A stretch of DNA of 64,000 bases from Paramacrobiotus metropolitanus (taxonomy: Eukaryota; Tardigrada; Eutardigrada; Parachela; Macrobiotidae). This document shows positions 55,740 to 64,000 of the stretch, piece by piece (the first letter of the stretch is position 1; each line of letters opens with the position of its first letter). The stretch spans positions 124,001-188,000 of the forward strand of contig NW_026570305.1 in NCBI RefSeq assembly GCF_019649055.1, given 5' to 3'. Position numbers and translations under genes: made by a program. Below the pieces are notes generated by a model that saw nothing but the letters and a program-made list of their open reading frames with translations, did not search any database and had not been told where the DNA came from.

Positions 55740-56360
55740 GTTACGTATTTCATTAAGGTATGACCCAATGAAAATAAAGGTACAAAAGATTAAAGCTAAA
55801 ATATAAACATGGTATTTCGTATAACGGGCAACGGAACCGGCTGATACTGCTCGAAATATTGCTAACCCAACGACTGAAGATACCACAGGAAATACAACGC
55901 TATATATACTGAACCGCTCGTACAGGAACAGGAAATACAAGAGGCGGGACAACCAAGCACATACTCGTACATACCAATACATGAGACAGGAATCCCCCGT
56001 TACATTCGATAGGCAGAGAAGATGATATTAATTTTTCCTTACATGCGTCGCGGTTTAATGCATCTGAACCGACCCGAATACCGCTCAACACCAAAACCAT
56101 ATTCTGAGGTCAACAGAAGGATCGCGGTATAGGTATTCTCGGTATCAGCATGTTTGTAACGGCCGGATTTCCGCTCCAACACAAGATGGCTGACCGATAC
56201 TCCGGGAAGGCGCAGCGAGAAGTGCAGTAGTCTGGATTTCGTGGGTTTCTTTTTGCACTGAGACTTGAACAGAAGATATCTCCGACGCTAGAGTTAGAGT
56301 TTACAGTGACGATAGTTTCGGACGAGTCTCGTGTGTCTTGGTGCACGTGGTACATAATAA
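55740..56360. repeat. Segmental duplication, copy 1 (partner about 60955-61400)
   Basis: Long colinear similarity in the same orientation: 'tatgacccaatg', 'cgataggca(g/a)agaagatgat', 'ctccgggaaggcgcag', 'gtttcggacgagtctcg' and 'gtgtcttggtgcac' occur in both, with indels between. Short ORFs do not share a frame between the copies, so it looks non-coding. The two copies bracket the second MGAT4 gene. Confidence 0.8.
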
Positions 56361-57194
56361 ATTAATAAATACTGTAGCTATCGCAGTTGTAAACAGCTGA
56401 ATTGTAAAAGTGGAAGGTCGGGTCAGCTGAACGTTCCCGCTCTTGCTCGTGCTGTTCTCTTGATGTTTTCGATAATGCCTATATTTTTGAGCTGTCACGA
56501 GATTGTAGTGGCTGTTGTGAACTTTGTGCCGAACAAGGCAACTGTGGTAACAGTATGCAGGTTTTCTCACGTTGCGGAGGTTTAGTACTTTAGTTTGTTT
56601 GTGCGCTCAGCAGCCGGTAATAAGTTAAAGAGGGCGGTATCAGAGTAGTGGGAAGAGTTAGACCATACTGAAGTCGTAGCATCAGGCTCTTGAAGGAACA
56701 AAGCTAGCGGTATGTTTATTTACCAAAGTGGTTTTTGTTCCAGAATTAATCAAGCTTACTAACTTTCCTGTGCAAATGTGGGTGTATATACGGTCTAATT
56801 TAATCATTATACAGATTTTATACAGACATATACGTTTTACAGTGCCTCAAGTCTTTTACTCAAACAGAATATTTGCAACTACAGATAATCCAGATTACTA
56901 ATAGGCAATTCTGAGAAGCACTTCCATGCAGCAGTGGTTGACAGGAAACGATGCTACTGTCTGTTCATCTATTATTTATCCGGAAATCTAGTGTCAACGG
57001 TCAGCTTCCGCAAGAGGTCATCACCAGGTCACTGCTGAATTCATTTCAACGGTCAAAATTTGAGTGCTGACAAGGATTAACGACAAATGACTCAGTGCTG
57101 ATAAGTGCCGGAACGGGAGACGCTCTTATCGCCGTCAACTTACAGCTTTTATCCAGATCTAGAAAGCCACGTTATATTTTAACTAAAATCACGT
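56361..57194. other. Intergenic, 3' side of MGAT4 copy B
   Basis: No gene seen. The part from about 57030 on matches the sequence downstream of MGAT4 copy A. The AATAAA found there is not conserved here. Confidence 0.45.
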
Positions 57195-60100
57195 CTAGGT
57201 AAAAAAGGCTAGATATCGAGTATCTTTAGTGTGGCACACAGCCTGGCCCAAAATTCTACGAAACAACGCAATGTCCCTTCTTGTAGCTGATAGAGTAGCG
57301 TATTTCATGCTGACTTACTTCGCGCAAAATCACCCAGTTCGGACTTTCTTTGGTAATTCGTATCCTTATGGCCGAAATCAATTCGTTGGACCTTAGTGAT
57401 CCCTGGGAGGTACCGTGATGAAAGCGTCCCACTTCTTTCCAGTTAGTCAGCGAATTATCGATGGTGACCTCTACCACTGCGTCGCGCAGCTGATCAGCCG
57501 GATGGTCCGCGTCCCCCGATTTAAATACAAATGATGAAACGTTGATGCGAGCGAGGAATTCAATAGTCAACGTATCAGATGCCCGAGGCGTGAGTGCCCA
57601 AAAAAAAGTCTTTCCCCGGTAAGCGTTTTCAAGGGTATGCGGCTGGTATATTGTCAGTGTCGACCAGATGCGCCTAGCAGGCGGATTGTCTTTATGTGGC
57701 ACACACGAGCTGACATTACCGAAGTCGCCTTCCTGCACAAAGAGTGTTGGGCGTTAATACAGTTCTACGAATGCTCAAAGCGTCTCAAATTCAAAGTAAT
57801 GCTGGCTTCATTGCACCGAATTCATTTCTAAAAACCACAGTAGGTTCCGTACAGAGTAGCTGTGAAAGGACTGTGGAAGAAGGATGCCGAGGAACATGTA
57901 CTTGCATGTTTCTGGCTCTGGCCTTCGCTACATGATGTTTTACGCTGTTTTCCTTACTGATGACAGCAGCGCGATCGCCTCCCAACCTTTTTCCTTATGA
58001 CTTATGAGTAACTCCAGCTTTGGGCAACCGCAGCAAAAGCACTGAGTCATGGTTAAGGCATGTCTATGTTACCTGCTAGCATGATATTATTATGTTGCCT
58101 ATATTGCATAGCGTCTTAATGGCATTGAATGCAGGACGCGTCTTACTAACATTACTAACAATAACAAAAGTGGCTGTCCGCGAACAGACTCAAGAGGTAA
58201 AATCAATTCTATGTTCATTCTACTCTGCGCATCAGTGTTTTTGTGCCGATGGAAAGCCGATACTGTGGCTGCTTTAAAATTTAAATTAGTAGTATTAAGT
58301 AATAAGTAGGATCTAGGCAAAGTTTGCCAGTGCATCGTATTGCCGCACCTGCCATAGCTGCACTTTTCCATCAAAGGATGACTCTCGTCCGATATGTTGG
58401 AATAAAGCAGGCCGAAATTTTTTTATCGCTTTCTTCATCGCTTTGGGGCAGTACTCTGTTTCAGTTAGCTCTTGCAAGCAAACTTTAACAAAGATGTAAT
58501 TACTAAGCAGCCAATCAACGGGCTTAGCGTCGTAAAATAGAATAATAAACTGAACGAACGTCGGCAGCTCTTTGGAATGGAACAGTTTTCCTGAAAAATG
58601 CAAAGACTATGCAGAGAAACTGTGGTAATACATAGGTCAAGGAACTAAGCCCATTTGTGTGTATGAAATTAACAGCTATAATGGCCAGGATTTTTACCGA
58701 TGAAGCCTAAACTAGCAAAATCCGCCAAGAGAAAGTCATCGCCTGCTACCAGAGAACGTTTTATCGCCTGGATGTAATCCGGTTTTGTGATCACGTCGTC
58801 CTCTAGCTAAAGACACAGGAAAACAGGCTACCGACGTTGTAGTTTGCAAAACATTCTATTACCTATGTGGCCACGTCCCATTTACTTGTAATAATTTCAG
58901 GTACTTTACAATTGCTATAAAAATTAAAAAAGAAGACTATAGATTTGCAATTGGCAATCGAAACCCTCCTGCCAACACTGGAATTACTACCGAAAAATCC
59001 ATCTTTTAACCGAACAGATTTATTAAGAAGTGCTTTTGCTATAAATCTCGTTTTCTTAGTACTCAATTTGTGGCTACATGTGATACCATTAAAGGTCGGT
59101 TTACATTCATTTGCGATAAAAAGTTAGGGATCCCCAAAAATTAGGTATTTGGCAGATCGTGCTGATTGACAGAAGTGCCACTAACCGGTAGATAATACTT
59201 TCCTTTCCGTTGAGCATACGCCATTAGATAAGCAAAATCCAACGCCTGTTTCGCTCGCCATCTGGGATACGTATAGATAATAGATATGCAGTACTGTACA
59301 CAGCATAGTGAATGCGAGCGTTACATGGCACCTTAGTATGATCATGAGGCTGTTTTCATACATTAGATGGAATCTTTTACTATGGAGTAAATTATGTTAG
59401 CGGTTTGCCATTCTACCTGAAACGGTTCGGAGAATCACCTAGCGTAGGCGGAATTTTGACGAGGTCAGGGTAGTAGTTGAGTGAAGGTGCCAGAATTTCC
59501 AAGACGCTTGCCTCAATGTAGGACAAGAACGTCGTACGGATGTCGTTAATGAATGCATCCGCAGCAGGCAGATCGACGGTGTCGGCTACCATCACAACGA
59601 TTACGATATCGCTTTCGTCGCTGGAATTTAAGTTATACAAGAGCGACTCCAGCGCGTAGTTAATGTAGCTCTGCGTGGCTCTGCGGATTGTTGGTACACC
59701 AATTACCAGTGAAACTGTCAAGTGATATGAGATAAAATTTCAGTGTTATTACAGTACTCGTATTTATCGTTAGCAGTAAGGTTGCCGGTTACAAGTGAGG
59801 AGATTTCAAGCTCACCTCCTTCTCGATTACCGCCGATGTGTATTCGAGGAGCAAGACTATTTATTTTGCCGGCAAGATGCGGTAAGCGATGTGTTAAAAT
59901 GGGAAATTCAAACAGATGTTCACCACCTGAACGATTATTTGCGCATTCATCAGAACACACCACTCCCTGATTGCCGACGTTCGGCTGCTGTTCGCACGTA
60001 TGCAGCAGACTGGACTGGTTATCTGCAAGCAACTTTTCTGTTTGAACCGTAAGTAATACAGTAATATTTCCAATAAAAGTGGTCCGTGCTGCGTTGCATA

Positions 60101-60692
60101 CAGAGTACTACGTTTTTGTTTTTCTAAATCTGTCTCAAAAGTGGTGGGTTCCCTCGCATCTAGTCGTATATAAGTAGCATCATCTAATAATATCACATAT
60201 CTCTAGTTAATTAGCCATAATTCGAATACTAGTAATACTCCAGTAAAAAGCCATATAAATATAAAGATACATCAGAAGCATTCTTATGACTGTGCTTTCC
60301 TGATCAGGTAGACTTTGCAGCTAAAAGAAATATCTATAATATTAGCATTATGTAGCACTATTCAGTAGAGTAGTACTAGTAGTAGTACTATTCGGTACCT
60401 AAGTGTTGTTGGGGTACAATACCGGTACCCAAGGGTACGATAAAGCACCGTCTTAAAATTTTAGCATATGAGATATTATTATTTTGCAACATTAAAACCG
60501 TGGTTGTTTTTCATTACCGCTTAGATCAAACCGCAGCTCCTGACTCCAGTCCCTTATGTTGTAGAATGCATATCTCAGCATGGTCAGCGACATAATAATG
60601 GCCAGTCCATATTTAACCCAGATTAAGACACCCTTAGCTCGGACCCGGACCTGCAAGACTTTGCACCAAGCAGATTTACTCCGGCAACCCAT
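57195..60692 (-). CDS. MGAT4-like N-acetylglucosaminyltransferase (GT54), copy B, eight exons
   Basis: Exons are 60692-60518, 60022-59816, 59714-59417, 59261-59186, 58806-58698, 58590-58349, 57732-57319 and probably 57242-57195. Exons 1-7 have exactly the lengths of copy A, and all phases agree, giving about 522 residues. Domain order and motifs are as in copy A ('MSLTMLRYAFYN' anchor, 'VSLVIGVPTIRR', 'YYPDL', 'KPVDWLLSNY', 'FRPALFQHIG'). Differences are few but one is notable: the residue before the acidic 'LEDD' site is Pro (CCG) here and Gln (CAG) in copy A and in vertebrate MGAT4. The donor after exon 7 is GAA|GTAAGT instead of GAG|GTAAGT. The terminal exon differs most. Intron 4 is the same length in both copies, while introns 5 and 6 are shorter in B. 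Confidence 0.92.
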
Positions 60693-60819
60693 CCCGAAGA
60701 ACGTGGGTTAACAGTTTTAGACTATAAATCACTATCCTAATGTATAATTATACATATACGTGCGAATAATACGTCATTAACCATCTACTACCTAGCAACC
60801 ATAATCAAGGAAGAACTTA

Positions 60820-60885
60820 GCCGCTCGTTGCATCGTGATGGCCGTTCAGGCAAAGATAGGCCGGAAACGTGCGTAGGTCAGTTAA
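60820..60885. promoter_or_regulatory. Conserved upstream block of MGAT4 copy B
   Basis: Partner of 37712-37777, located 128 bases from the start codon. It keeps 'catcgtgatggccgttcagg' and 'aaagataggccggaaacg'. Confidence 0.4.
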
Positions 60886-60954
60886 CTTTAATTATGTATT
60901 ATAATGTTATGCTACTTATTACAGGTACTTTAAATAAAAAAGGTATCTAACGTG

Positions 60955-61400
60955 CTTCATTAAGATATGACCCAATGTAAGTCAAGTTACAATAGATAAA
61001 AAGCTCGAACATAAACGCAGTAATTCGATAGGCAAAGAAGATGATATCAGTTTTTTTGTCTTACATGCGGCACGGTTTAAAACTTTAATGCACCTGAACC
61101 GATCCCAAATGGTGCTCAACACCATAACCATATTCAAAGGTCAACAGTAGAAGCGCAGTACGAGTGTTTTTGGGTCCTTGGTATCAGCAAATTGGTAACG
61201 GCAGAAGTTCCTCTCCAACACGGCATGGCTGACCAATTCTCCGGGAAGGCGCAGCCGGAAGTGCAGCAGCCTGGAACTAGATTTCGTGGGATTCGTTTTG
61301 CAATCAGACTTGGACGAAGATACCTTCGTCGCTAGAGTTCACAGTGGCGGTAGTTTCGGACGAGTCTCGGGTGTCTTGGTGCACATCGCACGCACTATTC
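60955..61400. repeat. Segmental duplication, copy 2
   Basis: Partner of 55740-56360, located upstream of MGAT4 copy B. Similarity fades at about 61390, soon after 'gtgtcttggtgcac'. Confidence 0.8.
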
Positions 61401-62518
61401 CTTCCTTTCCTTCCTTTTCTTGGGATCGGGGTCTCGAATGGTCTTCAGCAGTTCAGCGGTATCTTGCTTACGTCTTGGCGGCTTTACCACTTAGCTCGGG
61501 GCACATTTGCGTTTACTGCTGTAATAATGCCTAACGTAATTGCGAAATAAACCTTTCGGGGAAGTAGAATCCGGAATTTTGCATCGATTCACAACTCGAG
61601 ACTAAAAATGATTTCGTTGTCAGTGCAGCGGCAGCCTGATGCTCGAGATATGATGGAGAATCTGTGAACGTGAAAAGGAAGCGGCGACACCGATGTACTG
61701 GATTTGCTGGCATGAAACGGAGACCGTTCCCGGTTTGTGATCCCTGAAAAGACCGCCAACATTATATTGCATTTTGAAACAATATTTTGAATAAGTTCTT
61801 TCTTTTAATTATACTTCGCTTTTGCTAACAAAGGATACTGAATCGCATTATTCTGTGTATTCTGTAGTATATGTGCGAATGACCTTTGGTCATTTCCTTT
61901 AATATAAGGGATCGTTCAGAAACTGTAAAGGTGGCTTCCACGTTTTTATTGTTATTCTTACTATTATTTCGAACTAGATTGTACAGTATATAAAACGTTT
62001 CACGGGTCCGTTTAACACACCTGCTTTCGAGCTGCGCGCTTTCCCCAGCTACGCTTTTCGTCACGTGGCTACTTTCTCCACTTGTGCCATATATATCTGT
62101 GGAAGCCACTGTTTTAGTCAACACATTAACAACTTGTAAGTTGCCAGCTATAAGTTATAAGTTGGTAATATACGAATTCCGAATTCGTATGCTTCGGAAT
62201 TCTGAAACCTTTGCTAAAGGCAAAACTTGCATATAAATAGCTATCAAGTCAAACGTCTGACCTTGCAACAATACGCAAAAAGAAGCAAGAAAGTGCAAGA
62301 CAGAGAAAGCGGAGTTGTACAAAAGCTAAATAAAAAAAACAAATAAAAAAATCAGCACAGAAGGCGGAAGCAGAAAGATGTCGTTAAAACTATAAAATAC
62401 TTGTCAAAAGCAGAACAGCGTTTCTAACAAAAATAGTTATACGCAAATCTTTGGGCGTTGGATCACAGTATCATCTGAAACTTTGAATAGAAAAGGAGAA
62501 AGAGCCTGGCAGTAGCAC
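61401..62518. other. Intergenic, no gene seen
   Basis: AT-rich sequence with short ORFs only. It may include the 3' UTR, or a last exon, of the GT92 gene to its right. Confidence 0.4.
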
Positions 62519-64000
62519 TCACTTCACTCCGCCGGTGGAGTTGAAAATACTGCGATACACCGTATTGACCGTATCTGTCAACCGTTGGAGCCGCGCTAAT
62601 CCGAAGAAGCGCTCCATATCCACATCGACCAATGGCGCACCGGCCCCAATCAGGCCCTCACTGAAATGCAGCACCAGCGTCTCCTCGGTGTTGGCACCCA
62701 CCAATAGACGCGTGTTGGGGCGTGACTTATGGATGAAGTGCACGCCCGCTTCCAGCACGCAGCGCGGCCGGCAGATGTACTTGGTGCGTTCGTTGATGTT
62801 CCAGATCTTGGAGTCGCGGTGTAAATGGCGTACGAGGTGCTGGCTGATGTCGCCGGGTGGGGCGGTGGCGCTGAGGGAGGTTTTGACGGCGGCGTGCCGG
62901 ACAGTGACGCAGTCGCGGGATCCTTTCTGGACGATAGCGTCCAGACCGGTTCCGTGTTGAGAAATGATGTATTCATCAAAGTCCACTGGAAGAATTAAAA
63001 ATATTATGTATTTTATTGTTATTTACAAATATTATTTAATTTTTATTGCACTAACTTTCGTACCCACGAAATAGTAGCGCTTATCTTTATTTTAAAAACC
63101 GATTCCGCAATTTAAAAAAAAATTTTTAGTTCGTCACATTTGACTAATATGTACATATTATTTCAGCCCAGATCCCAGCTAAATTGCAGTAACTGTGTTA
63201 TAATTAGTCATTAATCGCCCTGACGCATTACAGTAACATTTATTGTTGTCTGCGTAGAAGTATGTGGAGGTAATTAAAAATTTTATTAAAGGTACTCGCA
63301 TATAGCGCCGGAAGATGCTAAAGATCGGCAAGCACAAATTCTTACATTCAGCAGTATTTCACATTCGAAGACGAAGTATGGGCGCTTATAACACGCCGCG
63401 TGCAGCAAAATTAATGTGGTTACCTTTTGTGCTCAAGCGAAAAAAAAATTTTCATCTTTATTCAAAGATAAAAAATTGAATATGTACAAACTATATAAGC
63501 GCATCTCGGATTTTTACATACCAACAACAACGTAATCGAAATATCGGTAAGCCTTCATCATACACTCGTTGACGGCCGCCAGCTGACCGTTATAATGCAT
63601 CTTCCGCTCAATCTCCACCGGTATCGTCCAGTTCCCCACCTCCACCAACTCTCGATCTTCATAATACCGCAACACCCTCAGCACTTCCGCCGTCACATTA
63701 GAAAAAAACGGACTCGTATAATACACCGGGATAAAAAACTTGGACACCCCCATAATCCGGTAATACTCCACCCACTCCACAATACGTTCCGGACGGACAT
63801 CCTGCCCGAAAATAACCGGACCACACATCGCCATGCTCAGCGCCGGCGGATCCACGGCGGGAGGCGGGGCCACGTCGAGCTCCACGGATCCGGAGACACT
63901 CCGCATCTGACACTGTAGGGTCATCCGAATGGTCCGCGTAAAATCGGCGTACTGCCGGACATCGCACGTCAGAGTGGCGGCGGTGTACGGCTCACCGTGG
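62519..64000 (-). CDS. GT92-family glycosyltransferase, two 3' exons, 5' end outside the window
   Basis: Exons are 64000-63522 (continuing beyond the window) and 62985-62519. The donor G|GTATGT and the acceptor TTCCAG|TG are both phase 1 and rebuild 'VVVVDFDEYI', the GT92 DXD metal site, across the junction. Upstream are 'MCGPVIFGQDVRPERIVEW' and 'YYRIMGVSKFFIPVYY', and then 'NGQLAAVNECMMKAYRYFDY'. Downstream are 'ICRPRCVLEAGVHFIHK' and 'LVLHFSEG'. This belongs to a different GT92 branch from the 7797/17679 pair, more like the general animal DUF23 form. The frame ends at a TGA that overlaps a good donor (GTGAGT), so another exon downstream is possible. Confidence 0.88.

Noticed and set aside
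55740-61400. Protein-coding explanation for the duplicated blocks (ORFs at 56110-56355 and 61286-61534)
   Set aside because: The open frames are on different strands in the two copies and indels are not multiples of three, so coding is unlikely.
1-64000. CRISPR arrays, bacterial operons or phage
   Set aside because: No regularly spaced repeats of that type, no ribosome binding sites, and a clear intron-exon structure; the window is eukaryotic.

Overview
This window is nuclear DNA of an invertebrate animal. Genes are interrupted by GT-AG introns with animal-style splice sites, intergenic spaces are long and AT-rich, and there are no operons or bacterial ribosome binding sites. The window carries many decayed transposons. 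The gene families (GT92, HtrL/YibB-like, MGAT4, beta-1,4-galactosyltransferase, alpha-1,3-fucosyltransferase, a DIRS-like retroelement) fit a small ecdysozoan such as a tardigrade. That placement is inferred from gene content; the species cannot be read from the sequence.

The main theme is glycosylation. At least eleven glycosyltransferase genes or gene remnants from six unrelated families lie in 64 kb: an HtrL/YibB-like gene (1236-2260, +, with a frameshift); a two-exon GT32-like gene (2706-5547, -); five GT92 loci (7797-9145 +, 17679-18890 +, 22711-23706 -, a pseudogene at 26053-27094 -, and 62519-64000 - running off the window end); two eight-exon MGAT4/GT54 paralogues (33440-37301 - and 57195-60692 -); a beta-1,4-galactosyltransferase (42559-44563 +, with a broken exon 2); and a two-exon alpha-1,3-fucosyltransferase (45352-46976 +). 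Most intact ones have the type II Golgi layout of a short tail, one membrane anchor and a lumenal catalytic domain. Together they could extend, branch, galactosylate and fucosylate glycans, but joint action or co-regulation is inferred only from their proximity.

Other likely genes are a Cys-rich secreted-type exon (21360-21983 -), a small coiled-coil protein gene whose intron holds a nested transposon (47654-51399 -), and two paralogous ORFs with a Myb/SANT-like domain (52543-53229 - and 54327-54764 -). Weaker calls are a zona-pellucida-like exon near the left edge and a decayed thrombospondin-type EGF exon at 13.4-13.7 kb.

Repeats are abundant. Five 3'-terminal pieces of one retroelement family (a reverse transcriptase C-terminal region) lie at 9.8-10.9, 24.8-25.1, 28.3-29.6, 38.9-39.0 and 51.7-51.9 kb. 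A truncated DIRS-like element is at 11.2-13.0 kb. Two related TA-flanked inverted-repeat transposons share the end CCGGGTGGCC (31210-32169 and 48564-50625). There are also a foldback MITE, minisatellites, and several segmental duplications that copied glycosyltransferase genes or their flanks.
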